Shown: positions 1 to 13,365 of the stretch, one piece after another
Layout of the letters: every line of letters starts with the position of its first letter
How positions within the stretch are numbered: position 1 is the stretch's first letter
Assembly (NCBI RefSeq): GCF_045679555.1
Contig: NC_092092.1
Coordinates: 22,806,969 to 22,870,968 of the forward strand
DNA from: Salvelinus alpinus
Taxonomy: Eukaryota; Chordata; Actinopteri; Salmoniformes; Salmonidae
Direction of reading: 5' to 3'
Length of the DNA stretch: 64,000 bases
Notes under the pieces: generated by a model
What the model saw: the letters and a program-made list of their open reading frames with translations, nothing else
What the model was told of the DNA's origin: nothing
Databases searched by the model: none
Position numbers and translations under genes: made by a program

Positions 1-413
1 TTTTAATGTTTTTTTTAAATATTTTGTTTGTAATCATTTGGATATTAAATTGCAATAGGAATAGGCATTTTGTATCACCAGCTAATTATTATAGAACATA
101 TTAAAGCTCCAACATTACCTTAAACAATCTTATCATAAAATGGATGCAGACTTTTAACACAAATTAAATAATATGAGTGATATTTTTATAGAAAAAGTAA
201 TGATATTTTCTCATATTTAGGTCAACAAGAAAAATAGCATTGCACCATAAAAGTACCCTGACAAATATCCAACATAAATGGGAATGAGAGTTTGTTCTCA
301 CCGGAGATATAAAAGAGCCCTGTGTGCTTTCAAGCCCCTCCATCACACTTTACTAATTGTGGTTGCTGTTGTAGTCTACTATCTTGGTATGAGGGCTTCA
401 GTGCCAGTGGACA

Positions 414-620
414 GGTCATGTCTAGATGGGATACAGCTTTTGTCAAATTGATGGTAAAAATTGCCTTTTTTAATTTTATTTTCGCTAACCCTAACCCTTT
501 TCCTAACCATAACCTAATTTTCCTAACCTGTTAAGTTAATTATCCTAACCTGCTGCGTAAGTTCTCCTAACCTGCTACAAAACATATTTTGACAAAAGCT
601 GTATCCCTTCTAGACAAAAT
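414..620. mobile_element. 207 bp MITE with about 33 bp inverted ends and 10 bp target duplication
   Basis: The left end (418-450, with GGGATACAGCTTTTGTCAAA) is matched inverted at 588-618. The element is flanked by perfect CCAGTGGACA direct repeats at 404-413 and 621-630. The interior carries several CTAACC-type motifs and no reading frame. A 9-10 bp duplication suggests a Mutator-like origin, but the superfamily is an inference. Confidence 0.8.
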
Positions 621-959
621 CCAGTGGACATTGCAGTTTCACCTTGTGAGAGATGGGAAGTGCAACAAATGTTTGCTCTAATCCTCCACTGGGAGGCATC
701 AAAACCATGTTGCCTTCTAATTCCCGATGACTACAATGGGTAAATAAATCATGCCTATTGTTAAATGGAGGGCAATATAAATTATATTCTGAAAATTCAT
801 GGTGTTACTGTATAATGTGATAGTAGTGACTCATTAAAAGTATAGCCTATTTATTTTGTACAACTCGAAGAGTAAATTATAGAGGCATTACCATATTATA
901 GAATACATTTATAAGGCCTAATGTAGGCTAATCAATACAGGGGTTAAGTAACAGTGAAT

Positions 960-1450
960 GTCTTTTCATTATGCCCAGTGGCATAAGAACATCAAAGAAT
1001 TAGCCAACCTCTCCCAAACTGAGGCAACCTTCCACAAAGAGGGTCTTAGACCAGACGATAGACATGGTACAGCAAATGAAATGATCAAAGCACTATCAAA
1101 AGTAGCACAGTCCCTACCACCCAGCTCTGCTGCCCTCCTTTTTACCAGCATGCCCTGCTCCAACAGTCCAAGCCTGGGAAGTCTACAGAAAGCTACAGAA
1201 GGTGAAAACCCATAAGGCAGCGGGCCCAGATGAAATCCCAGGCAGACTAATAAGGAGTTTGCATATGAGCTGAGCACAGACCACTGGCTGACATTCTTAA
1301 TTTACCACTACAAGAGGACATCGTTCCTGCTGGATGGAAAGAAACTATAGTGGTCCACTTACCTAAAACCAAGTCACCCTCCATCAGTGAAGGCCTATCT
1401 CACTAACCTCTCTTCTGAGCAAAGCAGCTGAGCGCTTTATCACTGAATGG
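960..1450 (+). pseudogene. Decayed LINE reverse-transcriptase fragment
   Basis: Reading across frames gives an RT-like order: an AAGPDEIPGRL block at about 1218-1250, then ADILNLPLQEDIVPAGWKETIVVHLPK at about 1287-1370 and TKSPSISE. This resembles the K-A-A/S-G-P-D and P-x-x-W-K blocks of fish L2/CR1/Rex LINEs. Frameshifts separate the blocks and neither an endonuclease nor a catalytic motif remains. The longest open stretch (958-1215) is only the degenerate upstream part. Confidence 0.6.
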
Positions 1451-1512
1451 ACTCTTACTGATATCCTACCCCAGATTGACACCCAGCAGTGAGGATGTCT
1501 TGGGTAGTTCAA

Positions 1513-1756
1513 TCTGTGCCACTGACTTAGTCTGGCTTTAATTCCAGTTTGTCTACAAATTACTAATTGATATGTTGGATTCACATCTCCATCTCAACCA
1601 AAAATCTAAGTTAGAGAATAGGACTAAATAAAAACACTTTACTTAGAGTGCTATTAAAGTTTGATTTGATTTAGTCATATTCTTTATTAACTTAGATTTC
1701 AATTATTAATTTGTAGCAAAACTGGAATTAAAGCCAGACTAAGTCAGTAGCACAGG
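1513..1756. repeat. Imperfect inverted repeat (hairpin), about 48 bp arms
   Basis: The left arm, about 1513-1563 (CTGACTTAGTCTGGCTTTAA), recurs inverted at about 1707-1756. Inner matches continue (AAATCTAAGTTA near 1600 against TAACTTAGATTT near 1688). It has no coding capacity and looks like a foldback or MITE relic. Confidence 0.65.
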
Positions 1757-1870
1757 TGGAACCATCCAAGCTTAAACTAAATCCCCCTCTACATGTTGAT
1801 ATTTGGTTGTGTTGACAACCAAACACAATTCATTATCATTTTTGAAATACAATAAATAGCCTATTAACTT
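1565..1870 (+). repeat. Left unit of a direct repeat flanking a Tc1-like insertion
   Basis: The TATGTTGGATTCA...CATCTCC block and the TGTTGATATTTGGTTRTG...CAACCAAACACAATTCA block occur here and again at 3493-3690 in the same order and orientation. The Tc1-like element 1891-3492 lies between the two units. Related but weaker AACCAAAC/TTTGGTTGTG segments continue to about 4130. Confidence 0.7.
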
Positions 1871-1890
1871 ATTGGCAAGTTAACAAATTA

Positions 1891-3492
<1,602 letters not shown>

Positions 3493-3690
3493 TATATGTT
3501 GGATTCATGTCTCCAACTCTAAATTAAAGAATGGGAATCTAAATTAAAGAATGGGATTAAGCCAGTGGCTGAGATGGAACTATACAAGCAGTAGATACAT
3601 CTCCTTTAAATGTTGATATTTGGTTATGCTGTCAACCAAACACAATTCAACATGACCTTTGTAATACAGTAAATAGGTTACTGTAACTAT
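3493..3690 (+). repeat. Right unit of the direct repeat flanking the Tc1-like insertion
   Basis: It shares TATGTTGGATTCATGTCTCC, GTTGATATTTGGTTATGCTG and CAACCAAACACAATTCAACA with 1565-1870 at clear similarity. It probably represents a tandem unit of an older dispersed repeat that the transposon entered. Confidence 0.65.
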
Positions 3691-4130
3691 ACATTTCTTC
3701 TTATGTAATCATATAAAGCGTGCATAGGTTGTTGCAGTTCTGTTGAGATCTTCACAATTGCAGAATCTTGAACGGCGTTGATCACTTGCACCATGTACTT
3801 TTAATGTTATCTCAACTGCAAACCAGGTCATTTGGTTCTGCTGTTAGATGAAGCACAGTGATAACATATTAATCTGTGGTATAAATAAACAAAATATCTG
3901 ACTGTTTGTATTCCTGTTTGAACTTGTCTGTGCTTTTAAATAGTTGAGTGCGCAGTGATAGACATTTACGTTAGGTGACAACAACCAAACAACAGACATT
4001 GTTTTTCCATTGGAATTTGGTTGTGCTTTTAGATGGTTGAAAGCATAGTGATGACACATTATAAATTCAAATAACTTTTGGCTGTCTTTTTGAGTGGGTG
4101 ACAATAGGTTGTAATCTCATTGATCAACGT

Positions 4131-5340
4131 CACGACCAAATATTAACAAATTACCCACATTGAAATGACGAGATGTGCCCAGTGGGTAGTGCTCTTACAG
4201 ACACTCCACTTTGAAACCCTTCTATATTTTTCACAGCATGTTGCTGACTTGTGCAATGTTAAAACAACAGTAAAAAAACATTCTATCTCTCTCTTTTTAT
4301 TATATGATCACTTGACCTACATGATGTGTTTACTTGGGTGTAGACACAATATGATCCAAGGCCCAACATGACCCAGCAATAATGTGCATCGTTACCTTCA
4401 AAATATGTCTAAGCTCTGAATGCTTTCTTGTCTTGTCATCTACTGTATTTGACATAATCAGATCATAGAAAGTAATATGTTTAAGACTGATTCAGCATGA
4501 AAATTAATAAACTACAACAATATAAGGTTTAGTCGGCTTTGATATTTACTGTAAAGGTTGGGACATTAATATTAAAGACCGACAGACATCTGCTTCTCGA
4601 CAATAACAATGTAATTTTTAACATCCGTATAATAATATAATATTCCAGTCCAAAACACTACTTCACACCAACACACCTCCCAGTGTTGGCACTAGCTACA
4701 CCTGATCAACCTTGGGCACTACCGGAACAACCAGCAGTAGGCCACCATGCTGGGGCTGTAGCCGCAGCCTTCCATCTATCAATGACCTCTGCCTCTGCCA
4801 CCTCATTCCTCCAATCTAGTTTCCTCCAATCCAGCCTCTGCCCCAGGCTCCTCCTCCAGCCTATCCTCAGCCTGTAGTGCCCCCAGCATGTGGTGTATCC
4901 AATCCAACCACCCTACTAGGCAGAAGACCATACAGAACAACAGAGGGTCCAACATTCCCACAGCTAACCAGAGAGGACGAATTTTGAGTACTTGTATTCA
5001 ATTATTAGCAATGGAACCTTGAATCGAGTACTCGTGTACTCATGCCAATCCCTACCTTCAAGGAGATCAAGGCAATGGACCTTCCACCTATCAGGTCAGG
5101 ATATAGCCACGCATTTGATGACTTCGTCTTCCGTGTTCAAACACTGGTTGGGCTCCTGAAAATCATGGGCTATCAAGGTTAAACTGAACTCCTGTGTGGC
5201 TCCCATGATGAGCTTGTATTGTTCAGCTAAATCAAACATTTCATCTGTAGATCCAGCACAAGTGCTATATCCTATAACCTGCCAGACTTTTCCGCCCGGC
5301 TCTTTTTTTCAAATACAATACATTTTCCACGTTGATTCAA
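4131..5340. other. No gene recognised
   Basis: Short open frames here (for example 4683-4877, rich in Pro/Ala/Ser) show no recognisable domain, and no splice-bounded exon could be supported. Nothing convincing was seen. Confidence 0.5.
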
Positions 5341-5349
5341 CGTCATCAC

Positions 5350-5689
5350 TAGGGCTGGGAATTGTTAGGGACATCATGATATGATATTATTACGATACTA
5401 TGATATGTATTGCGATGATCATGATTCTACAGTAAGTGTATTGCGATTCGATACTGTAATTTTATTGCAATTCCATGCTGCAGAGGGACGGAAATAAAAG
5501 TAAAAATAACAAATTGGCTCTATTTAAAAAGAAGATGGAGAAAAAGCTATGAAGGAAAAATACTGGAGTTTTGGTGCAGGTACAGCCAACTAGTGCAAAA
5601 ATAATTTTGCGATATTGTCAAAACTATTCGACATGTCTTCCTAAATAATATCCCGATATGTAACTGTATCAATTTTTACCCCATCACTA
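5350..5689 (+). mobile_element. hAT-type MITE, 340 bp
   Basis: The ends TAGGGCTGGGAA and TAGTGATGGGG (inverted) bound an AT-rich interior full of CGATA/TATCG motifs. The flanks GTCATCAC (5342-5349) and GTCATCTC (5690-5697) match at 7 of 8 positions, as expected for a hAT 8 bp duplication. A second copy lies inverted at 40000-40384. No coding sequence. Confidence 0.75.
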
Positions 5690-6350
5690 GTCATCTCATT
5701 TAATAATTGGGTTGAAATGGCGTGGAAACAACGTTGATTCAAACAGATTTTGCCCAGAGGGAAGTCAAACTCATTCTAGACCATTCTAGATCAGCCAAGA
5801 CCCCCAAGTCAATGACCCTTTCAAAAAGGTGGCTGTTGTGTCATCACCCCTAACCTTTGGCCACATATTCTCCAACAAATAAAGGTATTCACTTTGTCAG
5901 TAACGCACAACATGGAAAGGAAAAACAGAATAGCCGCCCCATGCATTCACCAACAGGATAAGGAATGCTGGAGGGAAAACTGCTGCTTATGAGCAGAGTG
6001 GGAACTGGTCTGGTGAGTGGCAAGAGAGGGATGTTGCCAGAGGTTGGGGTGAAGACATAAACCTTCACAACAAAAACATTGTCTAGTGTAACCAGAGAAT
6101 GAAGAGGAAGTGAGTCCCCACTCCCTGTTTTTTCCGATTCAATGAAAGTCAATGAACTAAGAAGACCAGACCCAGCTGCTATTGCATTGGTGTCTATGGG
6201 AAACCCACCCCGTGAAATAGACCGGAACTGACAATTTTATTTCAATGGTAAATGCCTGAGTGAAATATCTTCATTTATCCACCATCTTTGGTGTAACTCA
6301 TAGACAGTGGGGTAAAGTACTTAAGTAAAAATACTTTAAAGTACTACTTA

Positions 6351-7957
6351 CAATTGAAGTCGGAAGATTACATACACCTTAGCCAAATACATTTAAACTC
6401 AGTTTTTCACAATTCCTGACATTTAATCCTTGTAAAAATCCCAGTATTAGGTCGGTTAGGATCATCACTTCATTTTAAGAATGTGAAATGTCAGAATAAT
6501 AGTAGAGAGAATGATTTATTTCAGCTTTTATTTCTTTCATCATATTCCCAGTGGGTCAGAAGTTTACATACACTCAATTAGTATTTGGTAACATTGCCTT
6601 TAAATTGTTTAACTTGGGTCAAACGTTCCGAGTAGCCTTCCACACGCTTCCCACAATAAGTTGGGTGAATTTTGGACCATTCCTCCTGACAGAGCTGGTG
6701 TAACTGAGTCAGGTTTGTAGGCCTCCTTGCTCGCACACGCTTTTTCAGTTCTGCCCACAAATGTTCTATAGGATTGAGGTCAAGGCTTTGTGATGGCCTC
6801 TCCAATACCTTGACTTTGTTGTCCTTTAGCCATTTTGCCACAACTTTGGAAGTTTGCTTGGGGTCATTGTCCATTTGGAAGACCCATTTGCGACCAAGCT
6901 TTAACTTCCTGACTGATGTCTTGAGATGTTGCTTCAATATATCCTCATAATTTTCCTTCTCATGAAGCCATCTATTTTGTGAAGTGCACCAGTCTTTCCT
7001 GCAGCAAAGTACCCCCACATAATGATACTGCCACCCCGTGCTTCACGGTTGGGATGGTGTTCTTTGGCTTGCAAGCCTCCCCCTTTTTCCTTCAAATGTA
7101 ACGATGGTCATTATGGCCAAACAATTCTATTTTTGTTTCATCAGACCAGAGGACATTTCTCCAAAAGTATGAACTTTGTCCCCATGTGCAGTTGCAAACC
7201 GTAGTCTGGCTTTTTTATGGCAGTTTAGGAGCAGTGGCTTCTTCCTTGCTGAGTGGCCTTTCAGTTTACGTCTATATATGACTCATTTTACTGTGGATAT
7301 AGATACCTTTGTACCTGTTTCCTCCAGCATCTTCACAAGGTCCTTTGCTGTTGTTCTGGGATTGATCTGCACTATTCGCACCAAAGTATGTTCATCTCTA
7401 GGAGACAGAACGTGTCTCCTTCCTGAGCGGTATGACGGCTGCGTGGTCCCATGGTGTTTATGCTTGCGTACTATTGTTTGTACAGATGAACGTGGTACCT
7501 TCAGGCATTGGAAATTGCTCCCAAGGATGAACCAGACTTGTGGAGGTCAAATATATTTTTTCATGATTTCTTTTGATTTTCTCATGATGTCAAGCAGAGA
7601 CACTGAGATTGAAGGTAGGCCTTGAAATACATCCACAGGTACACCTCCATTTGACTCAAATTATGTCAATTAGCCTATCAGAAGTTTCTAAAGCCATGAC
7701 ATCATTTTCTGGAATTTTCCAAGCTGTTTAAAGGCACAGTCAAACTTCTGACCCACTGGAATTGTGATACAGTGAATTATAAGTGAAATAATCTATCTGT
7801 AAACAATTGTTGGAAAAATGACTTGTGTCATGCACAAAGTAGATGTCCTAACCAACTTGCCAAAACTATAGTTTGTTAACAAGAAATTTGTGGAGTGGCT
7901 GAAAAACGAGTTTTAATGACTCCAACCTAAGTGTATGTAAACTTCCGACTTCAACTG
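6351..7957 (-). mobile_element. Sleeping-Beauty/Tss-type Tc1-like transposon
   Basis: The element is 1607 bp with TA duplications at 6349-6350 and 7958-7959. Outer ends carry the GAAGTCGGAAG...ACATACAC direct-repeat type, and inner copies (CAGTGGGTCAGAAGTTTACA at 6549, inverted near 7742-7760) give the IR/DR layout characteristic of the salmonid Tc1 group. The minus-strand transposase is broken. Confidence 0.92.
6578..7620 (-). pseudogene. Sleeping-Beauty-like transposase pseudogene
   Basis: The C-terminal half is open over 6578-7018 (146 codons), with the catalytic Asp in FQMDNDPKQTSK and the Glu in LDLNPIEHLWAELKK, ending at the family-typical TKY. Upstream, translation in other frames recovers [12 protein letters not shown] near 7135-7165, so the first Asp is retained. 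The N-terminus (MRKSKEI near 7575-7600) has a deletion and a stop just inside the helix-turn-helix. All three catalytic acids are present but frameshifts and an early stop separate them. Confidence 0.88.
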
Positions 7958-8624
7958 TAAGTCGATTTTTGGGGTATCTGTACTTTACTCTTTATATTTT
8001 TGACTACTTTTACTTTTACTTCACTACATTCCTAAAGAAAATAATGTACTTTTTACTCCATACATTTTCCCTGACACCCAAAAGTACTCGTTACATTTTG
8101 AATGCTTAGTATGACAGAAAATGGTCCAATTCACACACTTATCAAGAGAACAACCCTGGTCATCGCTACTGACTCTGATCTGGCAGACTCACTAAACACA
8201 AACGCTTCATTTGTAAATTATGTCTGAGTGTTTGCAGTGTGCCCCTGGCTATCCGTAAATATAAAAAAACATTAAAATTGTGCCGTCTGGTTTGCTTAAT
8301 ATAAGGAATGTTTTATTATTCATACTTTTACTTTTAATACTTAAGTATATTTAAGCAATTACATTTATTTTGATTACTTAAGTATATTTAAAACCAAATA
8401 CTTTTAGACTTTTTCTCACTTCTACTTGAGTTATTTTCTATTAAGGTTTCTTTACTTTTACTCAAGTATGACAATTGGGTACTTTTTCCACCACTGCTCA
8501 TACAGATCCTATTAAATTAATAGTATTATAATTCCTAATTCTATTTTGTAACTAACTAATAAATCGATACCCTAGGAACGATGCATGATGTTTCTGATTG
8601 TCATAATTAAATGGATTTGATTGA

Positions 8625-8674
8625 TTGGACTGGCCTGAAATGACCTTTGATGGACTAGCCTGAAATGACCTTTT
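8625..8674 (+). repeat. Two tandem 25 bp units
   Basis: TGGACTGGCCTGAAATGACC is followed immediately by TGGACTAGCCTGAAATGACC with matching flanks. This is a simple local duplication in non-coding DNA. Confidence 0.75.
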
Positions 8675-8689
8675 AATGAGACAAGAACC

Positions 8690-8965
8690 ATAAGCCACGA
8701 AGGTGGTTTGGAACAACGCCTGCGTGATAAGTAACCTTGCTTCATCACACGAGCAGGTGCTCAGGAGACCGGGGTTCAACCTGGCTTTAAAAAAGGTTTG
8801 TGCCGTGACTGGAATGGGTCAAATGACCACAAGGTCAAAGGAGAGTGAAGTGTAACGAAGTCGGATTGGAATCACGCTTGCATGATGAGTAACCTTGTCT
8901 GAGAACTGAAGACCTACATTATTAGCTCCACAAGCTAGGCTTTATCTCCTAACACAGTTTTGTGG
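8690..8965 (+). repeat. Two diverged tandem units, possibly SINE-like
   Basis: An ACGAAG-x-GGTTTGGAACAACGCCTGCGTGATAAGTAACCTTG block near 8695-8740 recurs, diverged, near 8852-8898. A GGGGTTCAACC segment near 8771 resembles a polymerase III B box. No A box is clear, so the tRNA link is only a suggestion. Confidence 0.4.
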
Positions 8966-8999
8966 TGCAGAGGAGATACAGGTTTAAATGACTGGTCGG

Positions 9000-11130
9000 T
9001 TTCCATTTGGCATATCTGACTATAACTCTATCCTCCTGATTCCTGCTTACAAGCAAAAACTCAAACAGGAAGTACCCGTGATGCGCTGAATACGGAAGTG
9101 GTCCGATGAAGCGGATGCTAAGCTACAGGACTGTTTCGCTAGAACAGAATGGAATATGTTCCGGGATTCATCGGATGACATTGACGAGTTTACCACATCA
9201 GTCACCGGCTTCATTAATAAGTGCATCAACGATATCGTCCCCACAGTGACTGTACGTACCTATCCCAACCAGAAGCCATGGATTACAGGCAACATTGTCA
9301 CTGAGTTAAAGGCTGGAGCTGCCGCTTTCAAGGAGTGGGACACTAATCAGGACGCTTATAAGAAATCCCGCTATCCACAACGAACCATCAAACAGGCAAA
9401 GCATCAATACAGGACTAAGATAGAATCCTACTACACTGGCTCTGATGCTCGTCAGATGTGTCAGGGCTTGCAAACTATCACAGATTACAAAGGAAAACCC
9501 AGCTGCGAGCTGCCCAGTAACGCAAGCCTACCAGAAGAGCTAAATGCCTTCTATGCTCGCTTCGAGGCTAACAACACTGAACCATACATGAGAGTTCCCG
9601 CTCAGCCCAGTCAAAACTGTTCGCTGCTCTGGCACCCCAATGGTGGAACAAACTCCCTCACGACGCCAGGACAGCGGAGTCAATCACCACCTTCCGGAGA
9701 CACCTGAAACCCCACCTCTTCAAGGAATACCTAGGATAGGATAAAGTAATCCTTCTGACCCCCCCCCCCCCCTTAAAAGATTTAGATGCACTATTGTAAA
9801 GTGGCTGTTCCACTGGATGTCATAAGGTGAATGCACCAATTTGTAAGTCGCTCTGGATAAGAGCGTCTGCTAAATGACTTAAATGTAAAATGTAAATGAG
9901 AGCACCAGGTGTTCTGGACAACTGTGTGATCCCGCTCTCCGTAGAAGATGTGAGTAAGACCTTTAAACAGGTTAACATTCTCAAGGCCGCAGGGCCATAT
10001 GGATTACCAGGATGCATACTCAGAGCATGTGCTGACCAGCTGGTACTTGTTTTCACTGACATTTTCAACCTCTCCCTGACCCAGTCTGTAATACCTACAT
10101 TTTTCAAGCAGACCACCATAGTCCCTGTGCTCAAGAATGTCTAAATGACTATCGCCCCGTAGCACTCACATCTGTAGCCATGAAATGCTTTGAAAGGCTG
10201 GTCATGGCTCACATCAACACCATCATTCCAGACACCCTGGACCAACTCCAATTTGTATACCGCCCCAACAGATCCACAGACGACGCAATCTCTATTGCAC
10301 TCCACACTGCCCTTTCCCCCTGGACAAAAGGAACACCTACTTGAGAATGCTGTTTATTGACTACAGCTCAGCGTTCAACACCATAGTGCCCTCCAAGCTC
10401 ATCACTAAGCTAAGGACCCTGGGGCTGAACACCTCCCTCTGCAACTGGATCCTGGACTTCCTGACGGGCCGCCCCCAGGTGTTGAGGGTAGGCAACAACA
10501 CATCCGACATGCTGATCCTCAACACGGGAGTCCCTCAGGGGTGCATTCTTAGTTCCCTTCAGTACTCCATGTTCACCCACGACTGTGTGGCCGTGCACGA
10601 CTCCAACACCATTATTAAGTTTGCCAACGACACGACGGTGGCAAACAGCCTATAGGGAAGAGGTCAGAGACCTGGCAGTGTGGTGCTAGGACAACAACCT
10701 TTCCCTCAACGTCAATAAGACAAAGGAACTGATTGTGGACCATAGAAAACGGAGGGCAGAGCACACCCCATTCACATTGATAGGGCTGTAATGGAGCGGG
10801 TCAAGAGCTTTAAGTTCTTCGGTTCCCACATCACTAAGGACCTATCATGGTTCAAACACACCAACACAGTTGGGAAGAGGGCACGACAACTCCCCTTCCC
10901 ACTCAGGAGACTGAAAAGATTTGTCAGAGGCCCTCAGATCTTCAAAAAGTTCTACAGCTACACCATTGAGAGCATCTTTACCGGCTGCATCACCGCTTGG
11001 TATGGCAGCTGCTTAGCATCCAACCGTAAGGGGCTAGAGAGGTTAGTGCGTAGGCCACGCCCCAGCACATCACTGGGGCTGGGCTCCCTGCCATCCAGGA
11101 TCTCTATACCAGGCAGTGTAAGAGGAAGGC
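9000..11130 (+). pseudogene. LINE (L2/CR1/Rex-type) retrotransposon relic, endonuclease-linker and RT
   Basis: The product would copy its own RNA into DNA at a nicked target. The linker and pre-RT region is open at 9156-9707 (SVTGFINKCIND...KPWITGNI...YKKSRYPQRTIKQAKHQYRTKIESYY). RT palm blocks follow: KAAGPYGLPG and [12 protein letters not shown] (9896-10144), [20 protein letters not shown] and [13 protein letters not shown] (10140-10300), and [19 protein letters not shown] to LNTGVPQGC (10341-10550). The catalytic box reads FAND instead of FADD (10620-10631), so an essential Asp is lost. A thumb/C-terminal segment (10791-11135) follows. There are stops and frameshifts throughout. The frame is further split by a LINE tail at 9595-9895. 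Confidence 0.85.
9595..9895 (+). mobile_element. 5'-truncated LINE 3' end inserted in the LINE
   Basis: It holds the last codons of another LINE (WWNKLPHDARTAESITTFRRHLKPHLFKEYLG-type) followed by a C-rich tract at about 9761-9774. A 3' hairpin tail follows (GTAAGTCGCTCTGGATAAGA, then AAATGT repeats) of the type shared by fish L2 LINEs and their SINEs. ATGAGAG duplications at 9588-9594 and 9896-9902 mark it as a separate retrotransposition. Confidence 0.82.
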
Positions 11131-11154
11131 CCTAAAAATTGTTAAAGCAGGCAG

Positions 11155-11752
11155 TCATGTGCCTTTTACTGAGGAATGGCTTCCGCCTGGCCACTCTACC
11201 ATAAAGGCCTGATTGGTGGAGTGCTGCAGAGATGGTTGTCCTTCTGGAAGGTTCTCCCATCACCACAGAGGAACTCTAGAGCTCTGTCAGAGTAACCATC
11301 GAGTTCTTGGTCACCTCCCTGACCAAGGCCCTTCTCCCCCGATTTCTCAGTTTAGCCAGGCGGCCTGCTCTAGGAAGAGTCTTAGTGGTTCCAAACTTCT
11401 TCCATTTAAAAATGATGGAGGCCACTGTGTTCTTGGTGACCTTCAATGCTGCAGACATTTTTTGGTACAGTTCCCCAGATCTGTGCCTCGAGACAATCCT
11501 GTCTCGGAGCTCTACGGACAATTCCTTCGACCTCATGGCTTGGTTTTGCTCTGACATGCACTGTCAGCTGTTGGACCTTATATAGACAGGTGTGTGCCTT
11601 TCCAAATCATGTCCAAACAATTGAATATACCTCAGGTGGACTCCAATCAAGTTGTAAAAACATCTCAAGGATGATCAATGGAAACAGGATGCATCTGAGC
11701 TCAATTTCGAGACTCATATCAAAAGGTCTGAATACTAATGTAAATAAGGTAA
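11155..11752 (-). mobile_element. Truncated Tc1-like transposon (N-terminal part)
   Basis: It keeps one end region (GGTCTGAATACTAATGTAAA near 11728) and the first part of the minus-strand transposase. The other terminal repeat and the catalytic region are absent. It follows the LINE end almost directly. Confidence 0.8.
11276..11557 (-). pseudogene. Tc1-like transposase N-terminal fragment
   Basis: The 93-codon open frame MSEQNQAMRSKELSVELRDRIV...KMSAALKVTKNTVASIIFKWKKFGTTKTLPRAGRLAK is the bipartite paired-like helix-turn-helix plus basic linker that binds the terminal repeats. It ends before the DDE domain. The reading frame is still clean over this part. Confidence 0.85.
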
Positions 11753-11889
11753 GAAATTAAGAAATGCTAGCAGCTATGAGTAAATTCAAATGTGAGTTGG
11801 TTTCAGGGTGTGGTTTGATGTGGGTGTCTTGTGTGTGTGTTAATAGGTGGGAAGAGTTAGCCAAATTATTTAGCCAATTAGCTTCAGCT

Positions 11890-12200
11890 GGCTGGTGTGC
11901 GACCTGACTTTGACTTTAGATTGCCTATCTCTGGGGCTAGTTAGGGACCGTTAATAAATACATGTAAATGAGACAATATTTTCATGTTGCACACCTTTAA
12001 GTTTTCTCATTAAATGCTTTCAATATATGAATTTCTACAAGTCATAGTTGGTTTGAGGTTTTTAAGTAATTTAAATTTAGAGCTATTGGAATTTTAACAT
12101 ATTGTCCCATGTACATTGTGTAATTTGCCTATGGTCCCTAACTAGCCCCAAAGGGATATTCAAAGTCAACCCAAATTTACCACAGGCATTACAATTGTGT
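11890..12200. repeat. Palindromic repeat (GGGGCTAGTTAGGGACC arms)
   Basis: TTGACTTTGA...GGGGCTAGTTAGGGACC around 11908-11951 recurs inverted at about 12130-12175. The match continues inward (GAGACAATATTTT near 11970 against its complement near 12100). It probably is a MITE without coding sequence. Confidence 0.65.
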
Positions 12201-13365
12201 TGCATGTAGCTGCACTCTGAATTGATATTTACTTGCATGTTGCCAGCTGTGGGCATGTGGGCAGGATTGAAACACACCCAACCTTCATTTATGTTGTGAT
12301 GCAGTCACAACCACAAGTCTCACACAACTCAGTTTTGGAGAAGACTGACTGCATGACTGAAATTGTACTATTTACACTTTGTAGTCAATTTTGATACTAG
12401 AATAAATGTTTCTGACTCATATCGATGCCACATTGACATCTAACCGGTGCTGTAGGGGTGGGTGAGGGGTCAAGGGATGGGAGCGGTCCACTGTGTTGTG
12501 AAATCTCAACTAATCACAGCAGACACCTCGTCACTCCAGGGGCTTCTTGCAATGCCAGCTACTGCCTAGCGCAGTATATTGTAGTGTTTATTTTTGTCAT
12601 AAAAATGTGTCAGTAAAACGTAAGTGATTTTTGGTTATTTAATCTCATATCAGACTGAAATGTAAAAAAACATTTGATCAAAAGGTTCGGGACGAATGAC
12701 GCCACTGGTTAAGGCACAAAGGAGCAAATGGGAGGTTGCAAAATGTGTTTCACTACATTGTCATGGTGTCATGTAGTGAACTTGTTTGCTACACAATAAT
12801 AAATAAATATGAAAAACAAAGTGCTGGTGCCCTCGAATTAGAAAAAACTATAAGGTTATGATGACTTGTTATAGATGCTATTCGAAAAAGGTAATCTATG
12901 GACTGGCTGGCATTAAAACACAGGCCACCACTCAGTAAACAAAAAATGTAGAAAGATTAATAATGGAGCTTACTTTTCTTCTTTAGTCAAAACAGAAACT
13001 TGTAATTAAAGAGAATAAAAATTCAGAATAGTTTTTTAGTTATGCAATATTCAGCATTTACTTAGTTTGCAAGCAGCTATTTTTCCTTTTTAATCATTGT
13101 ATTCAGAAAAAATGTATTACTCTCCCCAATGCTGCGGAATTATTATGCTGCTCTAAGAGAAAGAATCGCTGAAAGAAAGTATTGAAATTACACAAGTAAA
13201 TTCAAAGAACAAAACTTTCCTTCAGTGAGTCTGAGTCATTGAAAAATTGTTAAAGATGATGGACTGAGGGTATGATGTCACAAGTGACTTTGAATGTCCT
13301 TGAATGTCCTTGTCAGGATGCTCTCATGCAGAATCACAAAAAAGTGTTCAGATCAGGGAGGGACC
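12201..13365. other. No gene recognised
   Basis: AT-rich sequence with only short random open frames. One GC-richer patch at 12440-12560 shows no domain in translation. Confidence 0.5.

Larger units (their letters stand above)
6305..8496 (+). mobile_element. hAT-type MITE (TACTTAAGTA family) split by a Tc1-like element
   Basis: The left end CAGTGGGGTAAAGTACTTAA at 6305 and the right end (inverted CAGTGGTGGAAAAAGTAC) at 8496 are flanked by CTCATAGA (6297-6304) and CTCATACA (8497-8504), a 7/8 match. With the 6351-7957 insertion removed the element is about 583 bp, non-coding and rich in TACTTAAGTA. The same family forms the outermost shell of the nest at 21567-32213. Confidence 0.82.

Noticed and set aside
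479-575. Interstitial telomere tract (CTAACCCTAACCC)
   Set aside because: Only two proper units occur, embedded inside a MITE with its own ends and target duplication.
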